Below are positions 15,513 through 26,332 of a DNA stretch of 40,426 bases, piece after piece. The stretch comes from Collinsella sp. (GTDB taxonomy: Bacteria > Actinomycetota > Coriobacteriia > Coriobacteriales > Coriobacteriaceae), in contig DXMJ01000016.1 of assembly GCA_019414265.1 (NCBI GenBank), forward strand, positions 1 through 40,426, in the 5' to 3' direction. The notes under the pieces were generated by a model. That model was given only the letters and a program-made list of their open reading frames with translations, was not told the DNA's origin and did no database searches. Every line of letters starts with the position of its first letter. The first letter of the stretch is position 1. Position numbers and translations under genes: made by a program.

Positions 15513-16922
15513 ATGGCCGGTAACATGCAGGACAACTTTGACGAGAACGGCAACCCCATCCGCTGCTCCTTCTGCGGAAAAGAGCAGGGCCAGGTTCGCC
15601 GCCTTGTTAAGGGTCCGACCAACATCTTTATCTGCGACGAGTGTGTTGCCGCCTGCTCCGAGATCTTGGAGGAGTCGCTGGCTTCGGACTTTATGGATGC
15701 CGCCCGCAACGGCAAGCTGCCGGGCTTCCTTAACGACCACGGCCAGGCTGCGTCTCAGCCTGCTGTGGATCCTGAGGCCGAGGGCTTTGAGCTCGAGGAC
15801 GATGCCCGCCAGGTCATTACGCACGTGCCGACGCCGCACGAGATCTATGCCGAGCTTTCGGCCTATGTCATGGGCCAGGAGGACGCTAAGCGCGCCATGT
15901 CGGTTGCCGTGTACAACCACTACCGCCGCGTGATCGAGGGTGGCGCCGCGGTGTCTGCCTTTGACGGCGGCATGGGCTCGCAGTTCGACGACGATATGGA
16001 CGAGGTAGAGCTCGCCAAGTCCAACATCCTGCTGCTCGGTCCCACCGGTACCGGTAAGACCCTGCTCGCCCAGACGCTCGCGCGCATCCTCGAGGTGCCG
16101 TTTGCCATTGCCGACGCCACCGCGCTTACCGAGGCCGGTTACGTGGGGGAGGATGTGGAGAACATCCTGCTCAAGCTCATCAACGCTGCCGATGGCGATA
16201 TTGAGCGCGCACAGGTTGGCATCATCTACGTTGACGAGATCGACAAGATTGCCCGCAAGGCCGAGAACCTCTCTATTACCCGTGATGTCTCGGGCGAGGG
16301 TGTTCAGCAGGCGCTGCTTAAGATTCTTGAGGGCACGGTGGCAAGCGTTCCGCCTACCGGCGGCCGCAAGCATCCCCAGCAGGAGCTGCTGCAGATCGAC
16401 ACGACGAACATCCTGTTCATCTGCGGCGGTGCCTTTGTGGGTCTGGATAAGATCATTGCCGATCGCGTGGGCAACAAGGGCGTGGGCTTTAACTCCGAGA
16501 TCGCCGGCCCCACCTCGGTCGACGAGAACGACCTGCTGCGTCAGGTGCTCCCGCAGGACCTCAACGCCTTTGGCATGATCCCCGAGTTCGTGGGACGTAC
16601 GCCCGTCGTCACCCAGACGCAGGCGCTCGACGAGGACGACCTGGTGTCGATCCTGACCGAGCCCAAGAACGCCGTGGTGCGCCAGTACCGCAAGATGTTC
16701 CAGCTCGAGGATGTCGATCTTGAGTTTGAGGACGCTGCCCTGCACGAGATCGCCCGCATGGCGCTTGCCCGCAAGACCGGCGCCCGCGGCCTGCGCTCCA
16801 TCTGCGAGGACGTGCTGCAGCAGACGATGTTCGATCTGCCCAGCGAGGAGGGCGTCGCCAAGGTCGTCGTAACCGAAGCCTCCGTAAAGGGCGAAGAACA
16901 GCCCCAGCGCATCTATGGGTAA
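15513..16922 (+). CDS. clpX: ClpX, ATP-dependent unfoldase of ClpXP
   Basis: This 469-residue AAA+ hexamer unfolds tagged proteins and threads them into ClpP. The N-terminal zinc-binding domain has CSFCGK and ICDECV (residues about 12-40). Walker A GPTGTGKT is at about residue 176, Walker B IIYVDEIDK at about 240, and the sensor-2 region AARKTGARGLRSI-like sequence is near residue 420. A linker of about 60 residues after the zinc domain is somewhat long and acidic. Starts at ATG 15513, one base after clpP; ATG 15525 is an alternative. A GC-rich hairpin follows at 16936. Confidence 0.97.
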   Translation: MAGNMQDNFDENGNPIRCSFCGKEQGQVRRLVKGPTNIFICDECVAACSEILEESLASDFMDAARNGKLPGFLNDHGQAASQPAVDPEAEGFELEDDARQVITHVPTPHEIYAELSAYVMGQEDAKRAMSVAVYNHYRRVIEGGAAVSAFDGGMGSQFDDDMDEVELAKSNILLLGPTGTGKTLLAQTLARILEVPFAIADATALTEAGYVGEDVENILLKLINAADGDIERAQVGIIYVDEIDKIARKAENLSITRDVSGEGVQQALLKILEGTVASVPPTGGRKHPQQELLQIDTTNILFICGGAFVGLDKIIADRVGNKGVGFNSEIAGPTSVDENDLLRQVLPQDLNAFGMIPEFVGRTPVVTQTQALDEDDLVSILTEPKNAVVRQYRKMFQLEDVDLEFEDAALHEIARMALARKTGARGLRSICEDVLQQTMFDLPSEEGVAKVVVTEASVKGEEQPQRIYG

Positions 16923-16970
16923 ATAGCGCCCGTTTAGGTCCCGCGGCAACCACCGCGGGACCTGCTATTT
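16921..16970 (+). terminator. Hairpin after clpX
   Basis: AGGTCCCGCGG (16936-16946) pairs perfectly with CCGCGGGACCT (16953-16963). An outer AAATAGC/GCTATTT pair (16921-16927 with 16964-16970) closes the structure. The outer arm supplies only a short T stretch, so efficiency is uncertain. It abuts the palindromic element at 16971. Confidence 0.7.
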
Positions 16971-17051
16971 AGGGACAGGTTTATTTTGGTCGGTTTTATA
17001 TGGGCAACTGTCGTTTCCCCTGATAAAACCTACCAGAATAAACCTGTCCCT
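16971..17051. repeat. Intergenic palindromic element, family 1, copy 2
   Basis: The 29-nt arms 16971-16999 and 17023-17051 are inverted repeats with two mismatches, enclosing a 23-nt loop. The outer sequence AGGGACAGGTTTATTTTGG is the same as the left end of the element at 3412. No open reading frame is present. Confidence 0.85.
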
Positions 17052-17067
17052 ATTCGGCAGGTATGCC

Positions 17068-17078
17068 TGTGCTATTCT
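17068..17078 (+). promoter_or_regulatory. Possible extended -10 for valS
   Basis: TGTGCTATTCT includes an extended TGn-TATTCT -10 at about 17070-17078. No good -35 is seen. If used, it would place the large hairpin at 17127-17239 inside the valS leader. Confidence 0.35.
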
Positions 17079-17126
17079 GTGAGATTGTCAAGTTAGTACC
17101 TTCAGACTGAAGTAATCGATACCTAA

Positions 17127-17239
17127 GGCGTGTCCGCCTGCTTGGTTTTCGTAGATTCCGCACGAGCCGAAGAGCACTAAATGTGCTCTTCGTGCGAGCC
17201 AGGACCTGACCGAGCGAAAACCAAGCAGGCGGACACGCC
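17127..17239 (+). repeat. Long hairpin element with conserved 50-nt core, copy A (valS leader)
   Basis: The outer arms 17127-17151 and 17215-17239 are perfect 25-bp inverted repeats. The 50-nt core (17156-17205) starts TTCCGCACG and ends CAGGAC, with an inner stem CGAAGAGCAC/GTGCTCTTCG (17168-17177 with 17183-17192) around TAAAT. The same core, with identical internal spacing, is found on the opposite strand at 20004-20053. The right arm ends about 10 nt before the valS ribosome site (GGGAGAG, 17249-17255), so the structure could influence translation. Confidence 0.88.
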
Positions 17240-17259
17240 GGCGGGACAGGGAGAGATAT

Positions 17260-19956
<2,697 letters not shown>

Positions 19957-19975
19957 GGTTCACTCGGGGGCGCGT

Positions 19976-20076
19976 CCCGATGCTTTGCTCTCCGCTGCGG
20001 ACAGTCCTGCGCAAGACGGACAGCACATTAAGTGCTGTCCTTTGCGTGCGGAACTTGCGGCGAGCAAAGCATCGGG
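19976..20076 (-). repeat. Long hairpin element with conserved 50-nt core, copy B (after valS)
   Basis: Arms CCCGATGCTTTGCTC (19976-19990) and GAGCAAAGCATCGGG (20062-20076) are perfect 15-bp inverted repeats, extended inward by CCGC/GCGG. Read on the minus strand, the core 20053-20004 aligns without gaps with copy A: TTCCGCACG, 8 nt, AGCAC-TTAAT-GTGCT, 12 nt, CAGGAC. The inner stem is GGACAGCAC/GTGCTGTCC (20018-20026 with 20032-20040). It starts 19 nt after the valS stop and may serve as its terminator. The remaining 20077-20183 shows no gene. Confidence 0.86.
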
Positions 20077-20183
20077 CCGCTCCTAGTTCGTTTACGTTGT
20101 TGTTTGCATCTGGCGTGTTAGGGCCACTGGGTTGTGGCCTTGATCTCGCTGCAAGCGGGTAAAGGCTGATATTGTCAACGTGA

Positions 20184-20214
20184 GGGGCTCATTCTTTTTG
20201 ATGGGCCTCTTTTT
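20184..20214 (+). terminator. Terminator-like hairpin just before folC
   Basis: GGGGCTCAT (20184-20192) pairs with ATGGGCCTC (20201-20209), with wobbles, followed by TTTTT (20210-20214). It ends 22 nt before the chosen folC start, so it may terminate transcription from valS or act as a folC leader attenuator. Confidence 0.7.
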
Positions 20215-20236
20215 CTGTTATGGGGGACTTTGGGTT

Positions 20237-21580
20237 ATGGCTAAGCGTTCGGGGTCGTATGTCGTTCCTTTCTCGTTTGAGCTGCTTTCGTTTGATGAGG
20301 CTGTGGGACTTGCTGCTGATACGGGGCGGATTTCTGGGGATGCTGGTCCTCTGCTCGAGACGGTTGTCGATATGCTCGATGAGCTGGGACGTCCGGATGA
20401 GTATTTCGATTGCATTCAGGTTGCCGGTACCAATGGCAAGACTTCGACCACGCGTTTTTCGGCTGCTATCTTGCGTGGTGAGGGGTTAAAGACCGCGCTG
20501 TATACGTCGCCGCAGCTGGTGCGCTATCCCGAGCGCATGGAGGTCGATGGGCGCGTCGTGAGCGATGAGGCCTTTGCCCGTGGCGTTTCCGCCGCTGTTG
20601 AGGCGGGACATCGCGTGAATGCCCGTCGTGTGGCGGCGGGGGAGCGTGCCTATGCCATCACGCCGTTTGATCTGCTGACGGCTGCCGCACTTGTCGTGTT
20701 TGCCGAGGCCGCGGTGGATGTTGCTGTGCTCGAGGTCGGCATGGGCGGACGCTGGGACGCCACGAGTGCGACCGATCCCGTCGCCGTTGCCATTACGGGC
20801 ATCGGGCTCGACCATACACGCATTCTGGGAGATACGCTCGAGGCCATTGCGGTGGAGAAGGCTGCGGTTATTAAGCCTGGGCGCCTGGTTGTTTTGGGCG
20901 AGGGTACGCATGAGGCAAGTGTTCAGCGCGTGATGGATGCACGTTGTCGCGAGTGCGGCATTGTGCCGCTCGTAGTGAACCATGCCACGACCAAAGTGCC
21001 GGAGCACGTGGGCAATACGGTTGAGTTTAGCTGCACCACGCCGCGTGCGATCTATACGTCGAGCATGGTCAAGCCGGCCTATCAGCCGCAGAATGCCGCG
21101 TGCGCGATTATGCTGTGCGAGGGGTATCTGGGTCGCGAGCTCGATCATGACAAGCTCGATGCGTCGCTTATGGGCTGCCCCACGCCGGGCCGATTTGATG
21201 TGCTGGGAACTGATCCGCTTAAGCTGATTGACGCCTGCCATAACCCTCAGAGCTGCGAGAACTTTGTGAGCGCGCTGGACGAGATCGATCCGTGCGTGGA
21301 GAACCGCCCCACGTTGCTGTGTGCCGCGCTGGCCGACAAGGACGTGGCTGGCATCGTCGACGTGCTGATTCCGGCCTTCCCCCGTGTGGTCGTGACGCAG
21401 ACCGATTCCGATCGCGCCCTGCCGGCAGAGGAGCTCGCCGCCCTTGTGGACGCTGACAAGCTCGCGGGCGTGTACCCCAGCGTATCCGAGGCCCTCGCAG
21501 CTTTCGAGGCCGCGGGCGAGCCCTTCGTAGCAGCCGGCACCATTACCCTAGCCGGCGAAGTGGCAGGCTTGCTGCGCTAA
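20237..21580 (+). CDS. folC: Folylpolyglutamate synthase / dihydrofolate synthase
   Basis: This 447-residue Mur-ligase-type enzyme adds glutamate to folates (and often to dihydropteroate) using ATP. The P-loop VAGTNGKTSTT is at about residues 62-72; the Mg-binding region LEVGMGGRWDATSA is near residue 170, and the C-terminal Mur-ligase domain contains LIDACHNPQSCENF. Length is normal (420-450). ATG 20237 follows GGGGGA (20222-20227) at nine nt; the frame is open to 20180 but that segment overlaps the terminator-like hairpin. It is probably a single-gene unit facing the minus-strand peptidase gene across a palindromic element. Whether it has both activities cannot be told. Confidence 0.93.
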   Translation: MAKRSGSYVVPFSFELLSFDEAVGLAADTGRISGDAGPLLETVVDMLDELGRPDEYFDCIQVAGTNGKTSTTRFSAAILRGEGLKTALYTSPQLVRYPERMEVDGRVVSDEAFARGVSAAVEAGHRVNARRVAAGERAYAITPFDLLTAAALVVFAEAAVDVAVLEVGMGGRWDATSATDPVAVAITGIGLDHTRILGDTLEAIAVEKAAVIKPGRLVVLGEGTHEASVQRVMDARCRECGIVPLVVNHATTKVPEHVGNTVEFSCTTPRAIYTSSMVKPAYQPQNAACAIMLCEGYLGRELDHDKLDASLMGCPTPGRFDVLGTDPLKLIDACHNPQSCENFVSALDEIDPCVENRPTLLCAALADKDVAGIVDVLIPAFPRVVVTQTDSDRALPAEELAALVDADKLAGVYPSVSEALAAFEAAGEPFVAAGTITLAGEVAGLLR

Positions 21581-21585
21581 CCCAT

Positions 21586-21669
21586 CCCCTCATCAGTTGC
21601 GGTGAAATAGGGACTGTTTTATGGGCTAGAAGCCTTAAACAGTCCGTATTCCACCGCAACTTCTAGGGG
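21586..21669. repeat. Intergenic palindromic element, family 2, copy 2
   Basis: The left arm (about 21586-21619) and right arm (21637-21669) share AGTTGCGGTG-AATA-GGACTGTTT-type sequence in inverse orientation with a few mismatches. The core is nearly identical to the element at 13067-13149, but the outermost bases differ. It lies between the converging folC and peptidase genes, where it could end both transcripts. Confidence 0.85.
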
Positions 21670-21685
21670 AGCTTTGGTGGCGTGC

Positions 21686-22774
21686 CTAGTCTAGGCGGAC
21701 CGGATCGTGGAGGTAGGCGTTGAGAATCTCGACGCCGTTCTCGGTCACCAGGGCCAGGTCCTCGATGCGGACACCGGTGCGGCTGGGGAGGTAGATGCCC
21801 GGTTCGATGGAGAACGTCATGCCCGGCTCCACGACCTGCTCGTTGACGAGCGAGACGTCGCCTGGCTCGTGGTCCTGCAGGCCGATCGAGTGTCCCAGGC
21901 GATGCGTAAAGTATTCGCCGTAGCCCGCGTCCTCAATCACGTCGCGCGAGGCACGGTCCAGGTCGCACATGCGCACGCCCGGTGCGATGAGCGCCTCGGC
22001 GGCCTCGTTGGCGCGGCGCACGATATCGTAGGTGCGCGCCGTCTCCTCGTCCGGCTCGCCCCAAAAGAACGTGCGCGTCATGTCCGAGCAGTAGTTGCGA
22101 TGGCGTCCGCCAATGTCGAACAGCACCACGTCGCCGCGTTTAAGCTCGGTATCGTCGGGCTCGTGATGCGGGTCGCCGGCGTTGGCGCCAAAGCTCACGA
22201 TGGGCGGAAAGCTAAAGCCCTCGCAGCCGTGCTTGCGATACAGACTGAGCATCTGGTCGGCAATTTCGCGCTCCGTCACGCCCTCGTGGACGAGCTTGAT
22301 AACATCGGCCATCACGGCATCGTTAGCGGCCGAGGACGCGCGCATGAGCTCCTGCTCGGCGGCATCCTTGTAGGTGCGCGCGGCGGTGACGGCAAAGTCA
22401 CCCAGGAAAAACTCGCTTGCGGCGTGGCGCTCCATGAGCGGCATCAAAAAGCCGGAACGCATGACGGTGTCGATGCCGAGCGGCTTGGTCGGATCGATCT
22501 CGCGAGCGATAGCGTCTGTCACGACTTCGGTGTCGGTGTGATAGGCGACGCGGGCATTGTCGTACTCCGGCAACTGATGCAGCGCGTTGACCAAGATCAC
22601 GGGCTCGTCATCGCGCGCGAGCAGCACGCCGCAAAAACGCTCGAACATATCGGCATAAAAGCCGGTTAGGTAATAGATCGACCACGGGTCATTCACGAGC
22701 AGCTGCGCACCGGGGTGCTGAGCCTCGAGCGCATCGAGCACGCGCGCCACGCGCTGGTCATCGACATGTGCCAT
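21686..22774 (-). CDS. M24 family Xaa-Pro aminopeptidase/dipeptidase
   Basis: This 362-residue cytosolic metallopeptidase removes N-terminal residues preceding proline or cleaves Xaa-Pro dipeptides. The N-terminal creatinase-like domain (about 1-130) is followed by the pita-bread catalytic domain. All five metal ligands are visible: D220 (LFDIGG), D231 (SDMTRTFFWGEP), H295 (HRLGHSIGLQDHEPG), E324 (SIEPGIY) and E338 (RIEDL). The start at 22774 is chosen because AAAGGATG lies just upstream on the minus strand; the frame is open to 22822. It has no close operon partner. PepQ and PepP types cannot be separated from sequence alone. Confidence 0.93.
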   Translation of the reverse strand: MAHVDDQRVARVLDALEAQHPGAQLLVNDPWSIYYLTGFYADMFERFCGVLLARDDEPVILVNALHQLPEYDNARVAYHTDTEVVTDAIAREIDPTKPLGIDTVMRSGFLMPLMERHAASEFFLGDFAVTAARTYKDAAEQELMRASSAANDAVMADVIKLVHEGVTEREIADQMLSLYRKHGCEGFSFPPIVSFGANAGDPHHEPDDTELKRGDVVLFDIGGRHRNYCSDMTRTFFWGEPDEETARTYDIVRRANEAAEALIAPGVRMCDLDRASRDVIEDAGYGEYFTHRLGHSIGLQDHEPGDVSLVNEQVVEPGMTFSIEPGIYLPSRTGVRIEDLALVTENGVEILNAYLHDPVRLD

Positions 22775-22812
22775 GAAACATCCTTTCGCTAGGTTGCCAC
22801 CATGGTATCCCA

Positions 22813-22864
22813 TGCCCGGCACATAGGGACGTTCCTTTTATGCCGGCACCTTGGGACACTCCTT
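22813..22864. repeat. Short tandem direct repeat
   Basis: Two imperfect copies of about 25 nt at 22813-22837 and 22841-22864 share TGCC-GGCAC, GGGAC and TCCTT blocks (period 28 with a one-base indel). The second copy's TTGGGAC (22851-22857) pairs with GTCCCAA at about 22889-22895, so the area may form a terminator for the minus-strand operon to its right. Mechanism unknown. Confidence 0.6.
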
Positions 22865-22903
22865 GCAAAAGCAGCCAAAAGAGCCCCGTCCCAAATTAGC
22901 TGC

Positions 22904-23302
22904 TTAGGTTGGATCGATGTTCATGCTGGCGACTAGGTCAATGTTGGTGCCGAGAAGATCTTCCAGCACGACGTCGCCCATGCGGATGGGGGCGTTGACG
23001 ACTAGACCTCGGATGAGGGCCATGGCTTGGGCGTGGAGTGCCAGCGGGATGGCTTCGGCCGTGCGCACGGGGAGCAGGGCTTCGTCGCCGCCGGATACAG
23101 CCACGGTGGTGGTGAGCACGCGCATGGGGCAGGTGAGCTCCTGATGTGCGAACTTGTCGCCACGCGGGCAGTTGTTGCCGGTTACGGAGCGCACCTCTGC
23201 CACGGCGCCGTCTGTGTCGCGTTTCACCTCTACGGTCAGGAGGCACTCGGATGGGCAGGTGGTGCAGTTGAACTGCAGCGTTTCGATCGCGTTTATGCTC
23301 AT
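22904..23302 (-). CDS. DUF1667 protein, cysteine-rich partner of a GlpA-like system
   Basis: This 132-residue protein has four clear cysteines, CTTCPSEC near the N-terminus and NNCPRGD and TCPMRV further on, then a region rich in small hydrophobic residues. This pattern matches the DUF1667 family, which usually follows a GlpA-like and an FAD/NAD oxidoreductase gene, as here. A role as an electron-transfer or assembly subunit is inferred only from this context. ATG 23302 follows GAGGAGG on the minus strand, and the gene starts four bases after the preceding stop, so it is the last gene of the three-gene operon. Membrane segments and a signal peptide are absent. Confidence 0.85.
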   Translation of the reverse strand: MSINAIETLQFNCTTCPSECLLTVEVKRDTDGAVAEVRSVTGNNCPRGDKFAHQELTCPMRVLTTTVAVSGGDEALLPVRTAEAIPLALHAQAMALIRGLVVNAPIRMGDVVLEDLLGTNIDLVASMNIDPT

Positions 23303-23306
23303 GGCC

Positions 23307-24698
23307 TTACGCCTCCTCAACGGGGTCGACGGACAGGACAATCTCGCTGGCACCCAGGTCGAGTGCGCGCTGAATTACCTTTGCCGGCAGCGGGAAGTTT
23401 TCCATGACGCTCGGCTTAAACGGGCGGACCTTGCCGGCAAACAGCTCCTCGCCACCTGCCAGAATGCGTACGCGGGCGGCGTCGACCGGTCGGTGCACGC
23501 GGAAGTTGAGCTTGGTGAGCGCCGTCGTCGTAATGCGTCCTGGCAGCGCGTATCCCGCAATGCCTGCAGGGGAGACCGTGAGCTCGCAGCTCGTGTCCGC
23601 GACCGCGTTCGTTTCGGCCCCGCCACCCAGCGCCCATGCCGCCGCAGCCGCACCGGCGCGCTCGGACTCGGTCGTTACGTTGTCGGCCAGGTCGTGCACG
23701 TGCAGGACGTTGCCACAGGCAAAGATGCCCGGCACGCCCGTTTGCAGACTCTGGTCCACCACGGCGCCGCGCGTGTGCGGGTCAAGCTCAACGCCCGCGG
23801 CAACCGAAAGCTCGTTCTCGGGAATCAGGCCCACCGAGAGCAGCAGTGTGTCGCACGAAACGATGCGCTCGGTTCCCGGAATGGGCGCCAGGTGCTCGTC
23901 GACCTGACTCACCTCGACGGCCTCCACGCGGTCGTGCCCGATCACGCTCGTCACCGTGGTGGACAGGTGCAGCGGAATGCCAAAATCGTCCAGGCAGTTC
24001 TTGACATTGCGGCGCAGGCCGTTGGCGTACGGCATGAGCTCGTACACGCCCTCGACCGAAATCCCCTCGAGCGTGCAGCGGCGCGCCATGATCAGCCCGA
24101 TGTCACCCGAGCCCAAAATGACGGCACGCGAGCCGGGCTTGAGATTTTCGATATTGATGTATCGCTGCGCCAGGCCCGCCGTAAACACGCCGGCGGGACG
24201 GCTACCTGGAATCTTGATCTCGCTGCGGGTGCGCTCGCGGCAGCCCATAGCAAGGACGACCGCTCGCCCGGTGAGCTGTAGCATACCGGCGGGGCTCATG
24301 AGCGTGACGGTATGGACCGCGACGGCTCCCGCACCCTCGTCCACGCTCGACGCGCCCGCGCCCTCGCCCGAATCAATCCCAAGCACCATGCTGTCCAAGA
24401 ACAACGCAATGTTGGTCGCGCGCACCTGGTCGATAAAGCGCTGCGCGTACTCGGGGCCGGTGAGCTCCTGCTTAAAGTGCGAAAGGCCAAAACCGGGGTG
24501 GATGCACTGGCGCAGGATGCCGCCCAAGTGCTGCTCGCGCTCCACGATGGCCACGCACGCGCCGGCCTTATGCGCGGAAAGCGCGGCCGCCATGCCGGCA
24601 GGTCCGCCGCCGATAACGACCACGTCGAAGGCCTGCGTCGACACCGACGCTACGGCTCCTGCCTCTGCGCGTTCGTCGCGCATATCAAGCGTCGCCAT
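23307..24698 (-). CDS. FAD/NAD(P)-dependent oxidoreductase of the GlpA-associated type
   Basis: This 463-residue protein has two nucleotide-binding folds: FAD site VVVIGGGPAGMAAALSAHKAG near residue 27 and NAD(P) site AVILGSGDIGLIMARR near residue 190. The second FAD motif GIFACGNVLHVHDLADN is near 335. The fold is that of class II pyridine nucleotide-disulfide oxidoreductases, but the redox CxxC of thioredoxin reductases is not evident; C-x6 cysteine RQC sits at the equivalent early position. It starts one or two bases from the stop of the upstream gene and is followed by DUF1667. Related gene triplets in anaerobes are thought to form a glycerol-3-phosphate or 2-hydroxyacid dehydrogenase complex; the substrate is not proven here. 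Confidence 0.85.
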   Translation of the reverse strand: MATLDMRDERAEAGAVASVSTQAFDVVVIGGGPAGMAAALSAHKAGACVAIVEREQHLGGILRQCIHPGFGLSHFKQELTGPEYAQRFIDQVRATNIALFLDSMVLGIDSGEGAGASSVDEGAGAVAVHTVTLMSPAGMLQLTGRAVVLAMGCRERTRSEIKIPGSRPAGVFTAGLAQRYINIENLKPGSRAVILGSGDIGLIMARRCTLEGISVEGVYELMPYANGLRRNVKNCLDDFGIPLHLSTTVTSVIGHDRVEAVEVSQVDEHLAPIPGTERIVSCDTLLLSVGLIPENELSVAAGVELDPHTRGAVVDQSLQTGVPGIFACGNVLHVHDLADNVTTESERAGAAAAAWALGGGAETNAVADTSCELTVSPAGIAGYALPGRITTTALTKLNFRVHRPVDAARVRILAGGEELFAGKVRPFKPSVMENFPLPAKVIQRALDLGASEIVLSVDPVEEA

Positions 24699-24699
24699 C

Positions 24700-26163
24700 C
24701 TAGCGCACCCCCTTCAGCGGTCCCTCAACCAGCCACGAGCCAGTGTCCTCCAGCAGCACCTCGCTGGGGTCGCAGCCCAGCTCGCGGGCTAGAATCGCCA
24801 CCACGCGGCTCTGGCAAAAGCCGCTCTGGCAGCGGCCCATGCCGGCGCGGCAGCGGCGCTTGACGCCCTCGACCGAAACCGCACCTGGGCGGCGTCGAAT
24901 CGCGGCAACAATCTCGGCCACGGGCACCGTTTCGCAGCGGCAGACGATCTGTCCCCATGCAGGGTCGGACTCGATGAGCTCCTCCTTGCGCACAAGTGGC
25001 GCACGGTCGAAGTCGTCCGGCGCGCGGCGGACGGGATCCCAGTCGGGCCGCTCGTGCAGGGCAACACCGGCATCGCGCAAGATCTGCTCCATGCGCTCGG
25101 CGATGGCTGGCGCGCTCGCCACACCCGGCGACTGAATGCCCGCCGCCTGGAATAGGCCTGGCACCACGGCGGACTGCCCAATAAGAAAGTCGTTCGTCCC
25201 CTTTATGACCGGACGCCCGCCGGCAAACGCGCGCACCACACGGCGCGTGTCCAGATCGGGCACCAGCTTGCGCGCACCGCTCAGCAGCGCGTTGACATCG
25301 GCAGCGTAGGTCTGCGTGTCGCCGGGCTCGCGCACGGCAGCGGTCGCGGTGATCACGGTGTTACCATGTACGGTGCCCGTGACGATAACGCCCTTGGAAA
25401 CTGGCGTGGGAACGGGGTAGAGCGGCATGAGCGCGCGCGGCTCCTTGTCCAGCACTACGATGTTGCCCTGGCGCCAGACCATCTGGAACTCCTCGGCGCC
25501 CGCCATGTGCGAGATATCCGCGGCACCGTTGCCCGCGGCGTTGATCAAGTAACGGCAGCGCACATTGCCGGCGGGCGTTGCCAGTGTAAAGCGTGCAGCC
25601 CCGTCGGTTGCCTCGCTGCCTGTAACCTCAATCGCCTTCACCGGCGCGGAGCGCATAAACGTCACGCCGTTGGCGACCGCGTTCTCCAGCGCGGCGATGG
25701 CCACTTCAAACGGGTCGACGTAACCGGTCGAAGGGCACCACAACGCGCATGTTGCGTCGGCGCTGGCACGCGGTTCCAGCTCGCGGATACGTTCGGGGCC
25801 GATAATCGACAGCTCGGACACGTCGTTGGCCAGGCCATTCTGGCGCAGCTTCTCCAGGTGTGCGCGGTCTTCGTCGTTAAACCCCAGCACCATCGACCCG
25901 GTGCGGCGGAACAAAAATCCCAGCTCCTGGGCCCACGTGCCATATAGCTCGCAGCCGCGGGCGTTGACCTGCGCCTTTACGGTTCCCGGAGCCGGATCGT
26001 AGCCGGCGTGAACCAGGCCGCCGTTGGCCTTCGAGGCGCCCAGCGCAATGTCGTTGGCCGCCTCGACCACGCATATGGACAGGTCATAGCGCGCGAGCTG
26101 CCGCGCGATGGCGCACCCGGTGATGCCGGCGCCCACAATCGCGATATCAAACGTTTCTGCCAC
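24700..26163 (-). CDS. GlpA-like FAD-dependent dehydrogenase with BFD-type [2Fe-2S] tail
   Basis: This 487-residue protein starts with a DAO-type FAD fold (IAIVGAGITGCAIARQLARY) and has ASKANGGLVHAGYD near residue 45, typical of glycerol-3-phosphate and 2-hydroxyglutarate oxidases. The C-terminal domain carries IVCRCETVPVAEI and RCRAGMGRCQSGFC (about residues 405-455), a BFD-like [2Fe-2S] site as in GlpA. GTG 26163 has GGGAGG just upstream and is the first gene of the operon 26163-22904. A 15-bp palindrome TTGACAGGCTGTCAA lies 18 bases upstream and could be an operator. Anaerobic glycerol-3-phosphate dehydrogenase is the best guess; no glpK, glpF or glpC is beside it, so another hydroxyacid is possible. 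Confidence 0.87.
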   Translation of the reverse strand: MAETFDIAIVGAGITGCAIARQLARYDLSICVVEAANDIALGASKANGGLVHAGYDPAPGTVKAQVNARGCELYGTWAQELGFLFRRTGSMVLGFNDEDRAHLEKLRQNGLANDVSELSIIGPERIRELEPRASADATCALWCPSTGYVDPFEVAIAALENAVANGVTFMRSAPVKAIEVTGSEATDGAARFTLATPAGNVRCRYLINAAGNGAADISHMAGAEEFQMVWRQGNIVVLDKEPRALMPLYPVPTPVSKGVIVTGTVHGNTVITATAAVREPGDTQTYAADVNALLSGARKLVPDLDTRRVVRAFAGGRPVIKGTNDFLIGQSAVVPGLFQAAGIQSPGVASAPAIAERMEQILRDAGVALHERPDWDPVRRAPDDFDRAPLVRKEELIESDPAWGQIVCRCETVPVAEIVAAIRRRPGAVSVEGVKRRCRAGMGRCQSGFCQSRVVAILARELGCDPSEVLLEDTGSWLVEGPLKGVR

Positions 26164-26180
26164 GGTGCCTCCCAGATGAG

Positions 26181-26195
26181 TTGACAGGCTGTCAA
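26181..26195 (-). promoter_or_regulatory. Palindromic operator candidate upstream of the GlpA-like operon
   Basis: TTGACAG and CTGTCAA surround a single G, a perfect 15-bp dyad between the GTG start (26163) and a possible -10 (TAGGAT on the minus strand near 26208). Position fits a repressor site; it may also be a short RNA hairpin. Confidence 0.5.
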
Positions 26196-26332
26196 TAAGA
26201 CTATCCTACGGCCTGCACATCCCCAGTGCGGCGGCAATGCGGCGAACAGCCCCGCAACACCCGCCAACGGCAGGCGAGGGGAGACTCGGCAACGTCGACA
26301 ACCTCGTCTGCCAACAACTACGGCAACCGTTC

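Noticed and set aside
17052..17259. T-box riboswitch before valS
   Set aside because: No T-box GGTGG-type sequence or specifier-loop arrangement is visible; the leader is dominated by the perfect-arm hairpin.
23154..24281. Plus-strand frame opposite the FAD/NAD oxidoreductase
   Set aside because: The minus-strand frame has clear nucleotide-binding motifs and operon spacing; the plus-strand frame is a composition artefact.
22904..26163. In-frame TGA (selenoprotein) in the GlpA-like operon
   Set aside because: All three frames run from good starts to stops between tightly spaced genes, with no extension past a TGA needed.
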